A stretch of 64,000 nucleotides of DNA, taken from assembly GCA_047967505.1 (NCBI GenBank), contig CM106538.1. The stretch is one strand, 5' to 3'. Within the stretch, counting starts at the first letter, position 1; each line of letters begins with the position of its first letter. A program made the position numbers and the translations under genes. Source of the DNA: Dipteris shenzhenensis (lineage: Eukaryota > Polypodiophyta > Polypodiopsida > Gleicheniales). Shown one piece after another: positions 23,362-35,138 of the stretch. Under the pieces are notes generated by a model, which saw only the letters and a list, made by a program, of their open reading frames with translations, had not been told where the DNA came from and did no database searches.

Positions 23362-24804
23362 GTGGTGCAACATTTTAACATTTTGGGGGAACCAGAAACT
23401 CAATCCATAAGGAAGCAAGCAACGGTGGTAGCCAGTTTTGACACTTCCTATCTAGAAAGAGAGATCACAGTTGAAGAATTAAAGGCAACAGTGAATCAAA
23501 TGGTGAAGGGAAAGACGCCAGGGGAAGACGGTCTCCCAATTTGAGAGGTCTCAAACAAGTCCTTTCCTCCTATAGCTCAGGCAAGACATGGTAGTGAAAG
23601 GGTACCTCCACTCTAGAATCAACACAGGGATGATCAAGCTAATCTTGAAAGGAGGCCCAAAGGAGGAACTCAAGAATTGGAGACCACTCAGGCTTCGCCA
23701 AAATCTTTGCCAAGATGCTAGCACTCAGGTTAAAAGGGAAAATGCAAAATCTTCACCAATGTTCTGGCACCCAAGCTAAAAGGGAAAATGCGAGTTTGGA
23801 TCAAAGAAGAGCAAAAACGGTTTATCTTCGCCAAGGTTCTGGCACTCAGGCTAAAAGGGAAAATGCAAGTTTGGAGCAAAAAGGGTTTATCTAGGGTCCC
23901 CACATTCTGTATAAACCCTTTTAGCCAAGGTTATGGCACTCACGCTAAAAGGGAAAATGCAATTTTGGATGAGAGAAGAGAAAAAAGGATTTATCTAGGG
24001 TCGCCACATTCTAGAGAACCCTTACATTGTGGGAAGGTATGGAGTATGCTAAAGATCATGGGCAAGATATCTGCCTCATGAAAGTTGATTTTGACAAAGC
24101 CTATGATAGAATGGAATGGGGTTTTACCCTTTAGGCCCTCCAGGACATGGGAATTGGGCCCATCTTCTAAATGGTTTGTCAATGCCTTACTTCACAGGGC
24201 TCAAGCTAAAGTGGAAGTAAATGGTAAAACATCAGACACTTTCTCTTTAAAAAGGTCTATCAGACAAGGATGTCCCCTCTCCCCCCTGCTCTTTACTATA
24301 GCGACCAATGCACTTGGATGTCTAATTCAAAAGGAGGTAGACAAAGGGAACATTATGGGCATCCAGCTAGAGGGAAACAAGCAAATTGTGTGCCAGCAAT
24401 TTGCTGATGACACCAACCTCACTCTGACAAATGACCCCAGATTAATGGGCATTGTGTTGGATTGCCTCGAGACCTTCTGCCTGGCCTTTGGATCCAAAGT
24501 TAACCACAGTAAGACCAAAATTTTTGGCATAAGAACCCAACCGGCAAATGCTCTATTTGACATGGGGTGCAAAGTTAGCAAAGAGGGTGAGGTTTTTTGT
24601 CTTCTTGGAATACCAATGGGTTTCAGGTGTTCAAATAAAAGTAGGTGGGAATGGGTCATCGAAAAAGTCAAAGAGAAGATTGCAAGATGGCAAGGCCTCC
24701 AACCCACCCTAGCTAGAAGAAAGTTTGTACTAAATCATTATATTTATCCATCAGATTTTAACTTCATATCATGGTGGTTCCCCTCAAAGAAATCCCTCTC
24801 TTAG
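23362..24804 (+). pseudogene. LINE reverse transcriptase, broken
   Basis: This enzyme would copy LINE RNA at the nicked target. Recognisable parts are VKGKTPGEDGLP (about 23500-23541), LKNWRPL, FAKVLALRLKGKM (repeated), DFDKAYDRMEW with the first catalytic Asp (24078-24120), SIRQGCPLSPLLF (24253-24294), QQFADDTNL with the catalytic FADD at 24400-24411, and CLLGIPMG near 24600. The frame 24085-24804 is long and open, but DFDKAYD lies in a different frame, so a frameshift falls near 24165. A stop follows the linker at 23542. The RT call is firm from motif order and spacing. Confidence 0.9.
23694..24020 (+). repeat. Four tandem copies inside the LINE RT
   Basis: Copies begin near 23694, 23749, 23825 and 23926. 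Each holds 'cttcgccaaggttctggcac' or a variant followed by 'ctaaaagggaaaatgc', coding FAKVLALRLKGKM. The later copies also carry 'ggtttatctagggtc(g/c)ccacattct'. A normal RT has this segment once. Confidence 0.9.
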
Positions 24805-25529
24805 ATTAGCACTCTTTTCAGAACCTTCCTATGGGGAGGAGACATGGGTCAAAGGAAAATGGCTAAGGTCTAGTGGAGATTCTGCATGATGCTAAAAGAG
24901 AAGGCATGGCTAGGCATAGTGAATGTTGAGCAATCTTCAGCTAGGTTCATGGCACAATGGATCCTTAAGGCCTTTCAGGTGTCGAATACTAATTGGGCTT
25001 TCTTGGTCAAAAAAAATGTCAAAAAAGTTTAAACGTATTAGGTGCAAGCATTGGAAAAACCTTCTTAAGGGCACTGCATTGTTTAGTAGGGGGCCTTTTG
25101 TTTCCAAAGGATCAAAACTTTGGAAGGGGATGTGGAAGGCTTGGGAACTCCTCAAACCTTATCTTCTGTGGAAAGCCTTCTCAAGAAAAACAAGAACTTT
25201 TTGTAGCCAAGATTCTATCTGGTTTTCTGTCATCTAGAACTCTTCTCCCACATATGAAAACTCTATCAAGGAGGTCCTCAGACTTAATAAAAAAGGAATA
25301 AGATGCTAACAAGACCTTTGGGATAGGGCAAATAGAAGGTGGAAGAGTGAAGAAGGACTAGCATTAGAATTCAAACTTAACCACTTCGATGTCAGTCTAA
25401 GTAAGAAGAGACTAAATTTATGGGATGCGGAATCATTGACATGGATGGGAGGAAGAGCCAAACCGAAGATAAGAGAATTTACATGGGTGGGCCAAAACTA
25501 ACTCTGTCCAATTCCTATCATTTTGGCGC

Positions 25530-26030
25530 ACCAAGAGGACCTAATCTCACATCTCAATAGGAAGTGGCTAAGGCGAGACTCGGCCACTAAGTGGGAGAGG
25601 AGGTTTGAGAGGATGTGGGATAAGGAAATTCCAGAGAAACAGTCCTGCTTGCTCTGGCTCATTGTTCATAAAGGAGTATGGGCAGCTAGCAAAGCGAAGA
25701 ATTGGGCATGGGGATAGAAAATGTGCATGATACAAAAGCTAGTCAGAGGACATTCCACATATGTTCATGAATTGTAGGCACTCTATCAATATCTGGAGTC
25801 TTACTTATAGCCAAATAATGGGAGTGCCTATGCATTATGCTTACCTTCTTCTGGGAGATAATCTGTCCAGAGCACCGAGACACTGGCAAGTGAGAGCACA
25901 AGCGTTGTGGTTAATTTGGCTCCAGAGGTGTTCTGTTATTTTTCGAAATGATTTTATTGATTCATCTCTTACGCTACTAGCTTGGTGGATGAGTGTTGGA
26001 TCGAAGAAACAATTGGGAGGCATTGGATAG
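25530..26030 (+). pseudogene. LINE 3' zinc-binding RT-associated region
   Basis: Downstream of RT, frames read CLLWLIVHKGVWAASKAKNW (25650-25710) and then MFMNCRHSINIWSL (25761-25800), followed by a tail with ALWLIWLQRCSVIFRN (25900-25945). This order matches the zf-RVT domain that follows RT in plant LINEs, where HxFxxC...W is typical. Frames change between the pieces, so it is a relic. Confidence 0.75.
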
Positions 26031-26260
26031 GATGACCAAGGATGTTAAGGCAGGCCTCAAAAAAGAGCAGATTCTTGCAGATCAACAAGACCAACTCATG
26101 AGGAAGGCACGTGACTTCATGGTGACTTATGCTCAAGAGTTGTAAGAGAGGGAGAAAGAGCAGGAACTCTCTCGAAGAAGACAGATGAATTCGCTCTTCA
26201 CAGAACCGACTGTGGTCCCCCAGCCAACTGTACCAACTTCCTCTCCTATCACCCCTTAGG

Positions 26261-27990
26261 TGAGCATCTACAAGCTCCTTGTCCCCAGATTTGATCCTTG
26301 AAGCGCTATGCACAAAGTTTGAATGGAGAGCAACATGCAGAGCCAACGGCTTCTTAGTGCCTCTTTTCAAGACACCCCCCAGCTTCACCGTGAGCTTGTG
26401 CGCATTGCAGTGCAAAGGGACGCATAGTCGACTCATACCAAGCATGTTACTGACATTAGAGTAGTTTCTATTATCTTTTGTTCTGACATGTTTGTCCCAA
26501 AGGAGGAAAACTAGGTTCCCCATGCATTGATGGTCTCAGATACCTGAAATGAATAGTTGTATATTTGATAACAGTTCACTTTGACTTAATATGATACCCC
26601 CCTTTTCTTAGGGAAAAAAACTCTAATATTTTTATGTTGTATTTTAAGTGCTTGAATCAATCCCTTCGATCAATCCCTATTGGCAATGCTTCAGCTGATA
26701 GCTAGCTTGCTTGTTCTTTTTTGAAATGCCTTTTGATTGGTCCTCAGATTGTCTTCCTTCTTGTCGATTTTATTTAGTAGTCTCAATTTCTCTTAGAAAG
26801 CTATGTTGGCTTGACCTTTCTTTTGATATGGTGTAGATTTTATGCATTTCAACATCTAGTTGTAGTTGAATTTGATCAAGTATTGGTTGGACAAGTGTTG
26901 TTCTTGATTTTCCTTTCTTTGAAATGTGTAGACTTGGAGATTTATCCTTGTTGGTTAGCAAGTGAATGTTTGATCACTCCAATTTTTTATGCAAGCTTTT
27001 GTGGCTCTCTTGTGTTGATTGTGCTCGCCAAGGGTGTTCTTTACTTTATCCCTGGCCTTTGTCAAGTCCTTTGATTGACAACGACCAAGCTTGACTAGAC
27101 GTGACTCTTGTGGCCTTTCCAATCACCTCCATTTGATGTTTCAAGGAATATACCATTTTGTTTAGCATCTACCTTGAGTTAAAAGGTGAGACACCTAGAC
27201 ATCCAAAATTCCTCGTGCAACTGTTTGAGGAGATTATTCTTATTTTTCTTCGATCGTGACATGAATCCCAACATGAATTTGGTGTAGCATAGTTGCCACA
27301 TTTATGAAACTATAGCATTGACATTTGTAGCCATAATGATGCCCCCATCACCAAGCTAGTAACCCAAATGCTCCTATTTCAAGAACCGCTACTAGTTGAT
27401 AGTGTGTGTATGATAGGCTATAGATGTGTGTATGTGTAAAATATAAAACCTTTTAACAACAAGGCACATGAAGCTCAAATAAGGGTGGATAAAAAATTAT
27501 TTATTATATGGGCATTCAAAAAACAAAAGTTGGTATAGAATTGTCGAATCCATCAGGTAGTCCAAGCTCCGAGGTTAGGGTCCACTTACGAGAATGTATT
27601 AAAAAGTATGTAAGAGTTTATTTGGTAAGGAATGCCAATAATGTTTAAGTAAAAAAATATTTGCAAACAAAAGTAAAAGTCGGTGAAGTCCTAACAAGCA
27701 TCTAATTTACTAAAGAGGAGAATCTACATACCACCGGCCACCATCCAACAAGATAACATGGTAAGAACCAGCTTATCTTAGGTTGGGAAGATAGGTGTCA
27801 TAAACACCCCTCCCTTGTTATCAATCACAATAAATTAGAATCTTTTACCAAGAACTTAAACCGCTCGATGTAGTAAAAAAAGTGCAACAAGATATGTTTG
27901 TAAATTGTGGAATAAAGTGAACCAATCTTGAGTTTCATACAAAGGTGAGGGGAAGGTGTAAACAAAAAATAAATAGAGGTTGGGAGGAGG
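26261..27990. other. Non-coding DNA
   Basis: No gene recognised. A phrase near 27740-27800 ('ccaccatccaa...gggaagataggtgtcat') recurs near 33005-33065, so the gag-only element at 29948 sits within a family of older, diverged repeats. Confidence 0.5.
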
Positions 27991-29942
27991 ATAGAAAATA
28001 TACATCTTTACTTAAATTCAGAGAGGAGGAAAATTAAGTGGGAGAACTAGGGAAAATGAAAAGTGGAAATGAAGTATTAGGATTAGTAAGAGGAAAAAAG
28101 GTTGGTGGAAAAAATGGGGAAGTAGGGGGGTTTTGTGCTAGAATCACAAATAAATAAGATAAGGATAGCAAGAGGATTTAAGTAGGGTTAGGATGAAGGG
28201 TTGATGAAAACTTATGATATAAATTTAAGAAAGTGAGAAGCAAGGAAAGAGGAGGAAAAAAAGTCAATAGAGGTGAGGGGAAAATTAAGGGTAATTCTTT
28301 ATTAGGGAGGGGGGGTAGGGATTATATATCTATCAAGACATATAGGGAAGGGGAAAATAGATATAGATATATCTATAGAGAGGGGGGGAGAAAACTTATA
28401 GAGAGATCTATAGAGAGGGAGGGAAAACATAGGGTAAAAGTATTTATATATAGAAATAAATTTAAAAAATTATAAAGGGACATATATGAAATTTGTTAGA
28501 CTTTAATAATGTAAGAAAAAAGCATTTAAGAGAGAGGGAGGGGGGGGGGGGGTTAAAATACATTTAATGAAAAGACTAATTAAAATGGAACATGAGAATA
28601 CAGTTCTCCAAGGAGTTGATCATCATGGTTGACACTGGGTGTCAGCTCAAGGCATAGTAGACGAGGTAATGTGGGGAAATGCATGTACGATAGACGAGAT
28701 AAAGATGAAGTCGAGCTTTGGGTGTGTGGCGGTGTCGAGAGTCGAGGAGCGATACACTCTGTAGGGCAGTATTGGGCTACTGGCGATCGGCTCAGAGGGT
28801 AAGAACAATAATTGATGCACAAAGCTTGAGAACGGAAGGGCAAAAGTATGCCGCCGCTTGACTGTGGCACAACAATTAGTAGCAGGGCTATAAGAGAAAT
28901 TAGAGAGATGCAAATAGGCACGAGCAGTAAGCGACATAGGCGTAGGAAAAAGAGATGCAGAGGGGGGGTATTTAAAGCCGATGGGAGGGGTAGTCGGGAG
29001 AGTTGGGACACTGGGGGTTTCTTAGGAGGTGGGGGTATTTATGACAAAGCCATGTATGTAGGTAGTTAGTGTAGTTAGAGTAGCTAGAGTAGAGGGGTTT
29101 GAGAGAGAAAGTAGTTAGCGGGGGGTTACTTAGGGAGATGAATGTAGTCAATGATTAGGTGGGGAGAGTAAAAGGAATTAGCATCGTTTGGGTTATTGCA
29201 ATTAGGAAAAAATAGGACAGGGAAAAAAAGGGGGGGAAATAGGTAAAAATAGGGGAATAATTAGGAAAAGTTTAGAAAAAATTAGGGAAAAATAAGGGAG
29301 AAATAGGAAATAATTAGGAAAAAATAAAAAATGTAAATGAAATAAAGAAAAATTAGGGAGGGAAAGGAAACAACGGTGGAAAAGTTATGAGAAAAAAGGG
29401 AAATTTTTAGAAAATGTTAAAATAAGGATAAAATTAGGACAAAATTGGGGTGATTTAGGAATAATTTTATAATAGTGAGAAAAATGAGATAAATTAGGGG
29501 GAATTAGAAATTAGGAAAAAAGGGAGTCGATAACCTAAACATGAAACAAGGGAGAGTCAGGGGTCAGGTTTTGTTGGGAGTAGTTGGGGTTAAGTAAGAG
29601 GGAGAAAATAGGCAAAGAAGAAAAATTTAGAAGAATATTTAGGAAAAAATAAAGAAATTTAGCAAAAATGGAAACGATAGGTAGAATTAGGAAAGAATTA
29701 GCGGAATTAGGAAACTATGAAAAAATAAAGGAAGAACTAGTAAAAAATAGGAGAGAATTATGAGAAAACAATGAAAATTTAAAAATGCCAGAGTGGGGTG
29801 AACTGAGAAGTTTTTAGGGGAATTTAGGAGAAAGAGGGGGGAAAAGAGTGTAGAGAGAGTGAGGGAAACAACCTAGAGAGAGGGGGAAAGGCAATATAAA
29901 AGGGTTTACAAAGGGTTAAAAAGGGAAGATAAGTGATTAGTA
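27990..29942. repeat. Long purine-rich, C-poor tract
   Basis: For about 2 kb the plus strand is dominated by A and G, with C almost absent in 29170-29830. Short phrases such as 'attaggaaaaa', 'aattaggg' and 'aataggg' recur irregularly. It includes a 13-G run at 28540-28552. The middle part (about 28600-28900) is less extreme. No coding region is supported. Confidence 0.75.
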
Positions 29943-29947
29943 TGGTC

Positions 29948-30286
29948 TGTAGAAGAGTGTGGGGTAGAAGAGATGCGAAAGAGTGAGAGCACAAGTGAGG
30001 CAAAATCCATATGTTAGAATGAAGGAATGGCCTCCATTTTATAGAAAGAGAGGATGGTGTAGGCACCTCCACTAAATTAGTGGCAATCAGCCCCTACATT
30101 AGTGGGACTGGCCTTAATCAAAGGAACCTCCCATGTGGGGGCCTTTGGCTTACATCATCACTTAGGTCACACACTAGACACATCATAGCACTAGATGTGC
30201 CTCTACAACACACACACACACAAATGTGACTCCCTAAATGCACACATGCACCATAGAGCAAGCCCTTGACCATACTTATCCCAACA
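29948..30286 (-). repeat. 3' LTR of gag-only element
   Basis: 339 bp, nearly identical to 32421-32771 and bounded by the same TG...CA ends. The minus-strand TATA box is at about 30036-30046. Confidence 0.92.
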
Positions 30287-30615
30287 TACCCTCCCTCAAG
30301 GGTTTGCCTCTTGCAATGTCAAGGATACATCTAGTCTCATAGTTTCTCATGCCATCTCATGGTGGTCACACATGGCCATCTCATGGTGGTCAAGGATAAA
30401 TCTATGTCTAGGATCTCATGCTTGCAAAGGTGCCGAAGTGTTAAGGTTTACAAAAATGGGATAGACCAAACACATCACATGGCCTACATCATATGGTGAC
30501 CAGAGGTGATTTACAAAAGACAAAACACATAGCATGCTTTTTGGAGTACTACTCCAGGTAGAGAACCTCAAAATTTGACCAAGTGATGATAAACAAAAAT
30601 TCAAAGACAAGTTGC

Positions 30616-31471
30616 TCAAAAGGCAAAGTCCTTGTCTTCTACCACAAAGTTGGATGCTTCATTTGCTGATGGAGTTCTCTCTTCAACCAGATTTGTCATA
30701 GTCCTCTTTTTCTCATTGCAAAACTTCTCAGAGTGATTATTCTTGCCATAGTATGAGCAAGGGTTGATTCTATAACAATCCTTCTCAAGGTGATTGTTTT
30801 TCCCACAGTGTTTACAAGCCTTGTACTTGCTCTTTGAAAACTTCATTGCAAGTGCCTCTGTATGCATTTTGCCCATTCTTAAAGTGTTCTTTCTTTCCTC
30901 TTCTGGTAAGGCACTAATGATGCCTTCTAATGAGGGTTAAGGAAGATTCTTCAAAGTAGTAACCACATAGTCAAACTCCTATGCATGCTCTTTAAAAGCA
31001 CTGCCATTGCATCATCCTCAGTGACAGGAGAATTAATTGAAGCTAGTTGTGTCATAATACTTCTCATAGTGTTAACATGAGCAGTAACATTATCTCCCTC
31101 CATTTTAAGTTCAAAGAACTTAATCTTTAGACTTAATTTGGAAGTATGAGAGCTAGCACCAAACAATATGTCTAACTTGTGCCTGCTTCAAAAGGGGATT
31201 CTAAATATGAAATGTGGTGTACATAGTCATCACCCAAACCTAATGCAATGATGGCATAGGCTTTCTCAATTCTTTTTGCATCTATAGGTATAGAAGTAGA
31301 GTCAATGGCCTTTCCTTTACCTTTTGTTGTAGTTGATTCACATTCTTGAGAGGTTTGAGTTCCTTCCTTGACTAAGTCCCATAGATTTTCTTTCATAAGC
31401 ATAAACTTTATCTTCATCTGCCAAGTATGGAAGCCTTGGCCATTGAACTTGTCAATTTTATAAGTAGCCAT
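30616..31471 (-). pseudogene. Copia gag with CCHC zinc knuckle, frameshifted
   Basis: Structural protein of the retrotransposon particle. The frame starts MATYKIDKFNGQGFHTWQMK at 31471, a typical start of copia gag (F-G-x-NY/F-x-W-x-x-K). It continues at 31166-30951 (LKIKFFELKMEGDNVTAHV, coding the UBN2-type core) and ends at 30876-30616 with CKHCGKNNHLEKDC, a full CX2CX4HX4C RNA-binding knuckle, plus a second, degraded one (CSYYGKNNHSEKFC). Frame changes fall near 31172 and 30900-30950. The frame stops at 30616, some 330 bp before the 3' LTR, with no pol after it. Confidence 0.85.
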
Positions 31472-31518
31472 GAGAGGGTCTTACCTTTGTTAGGCAGTGT
31501 CTACTCTTTAGAAAATGT

Positions 31519-31725
31519 CTAATCTTGTTGAACAAAGAAATCTCCCTCACCATACAAATGTAGATTGCTAGAGATAAATTCAGAGAATCCTAATTGTTTA
31601 GCATATTCATACCTAGTTGGCTTCTCCCAAAGTTTCTTGGCTGGGGTCTTCTTCACTTTGAACTTTGTCCTTCTTGTAGTCTTCTTCAAGTGATTAGCAT
31701 TAGAACAACCTTTAGAGCTTGGCAT
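31519..31725 (-). CDS. Small basic ORF upstream of gag, function unknown
   Basis: A 68-codon frame lies 47 bp upstream of gag within the element leader. It is strongly basic at the N-terminal half (KKTTRRTKFKVKKTPAKK) and has no recognised domain. It could be a leader ORF, an RNA-binding accessory peptide, or chance. The basic composition is suggestive but not proof. Confidence 0.3.
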   Translation of the reverse strand: MPSSKGCSNANHLKKTTRRTKFKVKKTPAKKLWEKPTRYEYAKQLGFSEFISSNLHLYGEGDFFVQQD

Positions 31726-32402
31726 TTTGACAAGAGATCAGTCCTAACTGAATTTCAAAGTGAAAAAGCATTCTTTGATGTGTACTTTGGCATTACTTCA
31801 ATCCTCAAGCATCACTCTAGCATTTACTCTAGCATCAAATGTCCAAAACTATCAAAAATGCATTGCAAGTAGACTAGCTCAACTTGGAGGGCACAATTCA
31901 CACAACTGAAGAAGAGTTTGATAGGGCTTTCTATGCAAAACTAAAGCTTGAATACCCAAGTAAGCTCATGATAGAGCATTGCTAAAATAGTGCGCCTTTT
32001 TGTCTGGGAGAGTTGTGCCTTCTTTGACTGTCTTTTCTCTAATTTCTCCTTGCCCCAACAAGCATTGGCCTTCAAAATTCACCAACAGTAAGCTCTAGGC
32101 ATGGACCAACTTGTGCTAGAAGGGCTTAGGCAATGGTTGAGCAGAAGAGCAGAATTGGGCATTTTTTTATCTTAGCTTGCTTGAATAAGCGCTGGTGGAA
32201 TACACCATCTCTGAGGAACTACTCTAGGCCAGAGGAGTGCCCCATTGTGTAGAAACTCCAGCTGGAAGGGCTTGGCAAAAGACTCAAGTAAAGAGGAGAA
32301 CAGAGCTAAGCCATTTCTAGGAAGGAAGGAGGAAGAAAGCTCAAAAAGAGGTGTTGGAGAAAATGATGAGGTGGCACTACCAAAATGAGTTCTACAAAGA
32401 CT

Positions 32403-32420
32403 ACCAGCTCTGATACCAAA
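32403..32420 (-). other. Primer binding site of gag-only element
   Basis: Read on the minus strand, TTTGGTATCAGAGCTGG begins two bases after the LTR. This matches the 3' end complement of initiator tRNA-Met used by plant copia elements. Confidence 0.9.
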
Positions 32421-32771
32421 TGTAGAAGAGTGTGGGGTAGAAGAGATGCATCATGGCATGAAGAGTGAGAGCACAAGTGAGGCAAAATCCATATGTTAGA
32501 ATGAAGGAATGACCTCCATTTTATAGAAAGAGAGGATGGTGTAGGCACCTCCCCTAAATCAGTGGCAATCAGCCCCTACATCAGTGGGACTGGCCTAAAT
32601 CAAAGGAACCTTAAATGTGGGGTCCTTTGGCTTACATCATCACTTAGGTCACACACTAGACACATCATAGCACTAGATGTGCCTCTACAACACACACACA
32701 CACACACATGTGACTCCCCTAGATGCACACATGCACCATAGAGCAAGCCCTTGATCATACTTATCCCAACA
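32421..32771 (-). repeat. 5' LTR of gag-only element
   Basis: 351 bp. Contains a TATA box (ctataaaatgg on the minus strand, near 32515-32526) and a CA microsatellite at about 32690-32707. Pairs with 29948-30286. Confidence 0.92.
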
Positions 32772-33863
32772 TGGTCAAAAGGAAGAAGAGGATAGTGTGT
32801 GTGTGTGTGTGTGAAGATTAGATTAGAACCCCTCAAGAAGGTCCAAGAATACATGCACTACACTTAACATGAAATGATTATAAAAAAGAGATATTCATAA
32901 AGAGTTGATGTACTTGAATCCTTTAAAAAAAAATTAGGATTGATTTTTTAAAAAAAAATGTGGTAGATACTTTGCACAAAACCTCAACCAGCAATGTTGA
33001 TACCTGCCACCATCCAATAAACTTAAGTTGGATCATAGCTTAAACTAGAAGGGAAGATAGGTGTCATTGCATTGCTAGACTTATCAATGTCTAGAGTAAA
33101 GTACAAGATTGATTCACAAAAAACATAAGGATTGGAAAGATTCCATAATTCCTACACACACATATTACTGCCACATCTAGAAATAAGTACAAGGTGGCCT
33201 ATTAGAGAACGTTAAGTATTGAGGATGCCAATCACCAAGGTGAGGAATTTTGTATTAGCATCTTATCTAATTTGCCCCAATATCATACACCAATTTCTAT
33301 ATTATCAGCACTCCTAAAAATAAGTAGGAAAATGGCAGATAAATAGAATATAATAGTGTAATAGAGCCATAGGTTTAAAATATTTTAGCCCATGGAACTA
33401 TATTCAATAATCAATTAGCAATGAGAGGCTATAGACATCCTAGCTAAGTTATGAGCATATAGTGAGCCATGTATAAATAGCCTTGCTTGAAGAGCATTTC
33501 CAAGCAATAGAGAATATCTACTTGCCTTACAAGATGGAGACGTCATACTTAACCATGTATAAAGGTGCATGCATTAATAGGATTGCAAGGTAGTATGGAA
33601 TATCTACTTGTTTTTGAAGATGGTGATATGCAAATATACTTGAAACCATAGTCTCCTCCATATAAACAATGAAACCACGGCATTAGAGACTTAAGCTATA
33701 AGTTGTGGTTAATTCCTTAATCTCCAGTAAACAATACATTTCCCTACTACCCCGTCATAAGCCTCTATTAGCTTTATGAGCCTGAGGAGTTTGTTGTATA
33801 CACATGCCGAGCATCCTCGCTCATGCACTAGGGTGAACTATGCCAAGTACACCTTCCATAGTT

Positions 33864-33955
33864 GACCATTAGGTTCGTCAGCTTATGAAGAGAGCAAAGA
33901 TACATGTTTTGACCATTAGGTTTGTGAGCTTATGAAGAGAGCAAAGATACATGTT
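33864..33955. repeat. 45-bp tandem duplication
   Basis: Two copies of 'ttgaccattaggtt(c/t)gt(c/g)agc' followed by 'ttatgaagagagcaaagata' stand back to back with two differences. Confidence 0.9.
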
Positions 33956-34814
33956 GTAAGACCATCTCACATGAAAAGATAAAAGAGATGGTTTGTCTTC
34001 ATGTTGCGGATGTAATAGGTGATCAAGGCTCCTCTTTGAGTGAACATAGCCTTGTAGGACATTGTAGAGTTCTTGGAGATGATGCTATCTTGCAAGTAAG
34101 GCTGTGTATTGAGTTGCCAAAGCACAACCATCGATTGGCAACCCTATTAGCATACGCCTATGGAGTTCCATGAGCCGAAAGCTTTATGGCTTTATATGCA
34201 AAGCTTAGAATAATATCATTAGTAGTATTATGACGTTCATAGAAAGAGATAGCCGTGGAAATACAATCGTGAGCCTCCTCCATGTCCTTATCATACATTT
34301 TTTTAAAAAGGCGATCAAGCTCCCAACCTCTAGGACCAATTAATTGCTTCGTTAGGATGTGGAGAACAGACAAAAGCATCTTATAGTTCGCTCATGTCCA
34401 GCTTGTGGGTCATTCTATGATCATACAAGGCTGCCCATTCGCACGCAATGGACTAACATGAGAGATGCGTACAGTTCTTAATCCATTGACCAAAAGCTAT
34501 CACTCACCTTATGCAATCGTATGGTCAAAATCCTTCAATGGTTGCAAAAAAATACTCATGCCTGGGCTGAGCATATGATAGACTCGCTCAATAAATAGAG
34601 GAAGACCGTGTAAAACTATTCCTATTCAAAAGCCATTTTGAGGCGATGTGGATTCCATCTTCCAACTTGCCATAACATTTGGGCTTCTAAAGAGAACCCA
34701 TTTCCATATGAAAATGTAGTATATACCCTTATTGTGTAATGACAACCTAGACCAATCTACACCTTAGCTTTACGTCTATTTCCCTTAATCAGATGACCTC
34801 TCCTCTGTCCAATG

Positions 34815-34859
<45 letters not shown>
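34815..34859. repeat. (CA)n microsatellite
   Basis: About 22 perfect CA units. Confidence 0.95.
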
Positions 34860-34863
<4 letters not shown>

Positions 34864-35106
34864 GGCTTAGGTAGCATCAAAATACAAATCCAACACACAT
34901 TTTTTTTAAACCCATTTATGTTGGGATTCCATTGATAGCCCAATTGTATACTTTGTCGAATTAGTTTGATTGGTCCATTATTGTGAGATTGATCTCACCA
35001 TGCAACCATTGTAAAGAAGATATACTTCATTCTCATTTCAAAATTATTTTTATAATTAAGTGACCTGACTATATTGTATATCCATTCTTGGCATGAATTG
35101 TCAAGA

Positions 35107-35107
<1 letters not shown>

Positions 35108-35138
<31 letters not shown>
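35108..35138. repeat. (GT)n microsatellite
   Basis: About 15 perfect GT units. Confidence 0.95.

Larger units (their letters stand above)
22680..26260 (+). mobile_element. Decayed L1-type LINE (RT and 3' part)
   Basis: Order seen: end of the endonuclease (FAWTNNQCGAF near 22710), linker (22865-23560, with LKATVNQMVKGKTPGEDGLP), reverse transcriptase (23590-24804), and a 3' region with a zinc-binding RT-associated motif (about 25640-26030). After this a charged segment continues to about 26260. Many stops and frameshifts are present. No poly-A tail or target duplication was identified, so both ends are approximate. It shares orientation with the fragment at 1118-3004. Confidence 0.85.
29948..32771 (-). 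mobile_element. Gag-only copia-type LTR retrotransposon
   Basis: Complete non-autonomous element in the minus orientation, 2824 bp. LTRs at 29948-30286 and 32421-32771 start and end TGTTGGGATA...TTCTACA when read on the minus strand. Target duplications TGGTC flank it at 29943-29947 and 32772-32776. The PBS TGGTATCAGAGC (complementary to initiator tRNA-Met) directly follows the 5' LTR, and a purine tract precedes the 3' LTR. The internal region has gag but no protease, integrase or RT. It therefore fits the plant TR-GAG type, which depends on other elements for copying. The LTRs differ by point changes and a 12-bp insertion at about 32448. Confidence 0.9.

Noticed and set aside
34815-35138. 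Possible array-like structure between the CA and GT microsatellites
   Set aside because: CA and GT tracts 250 bp apart form a crude inverted repeat, but the DNA between shows no regular spacers. Simple microsatellite growth explains it.
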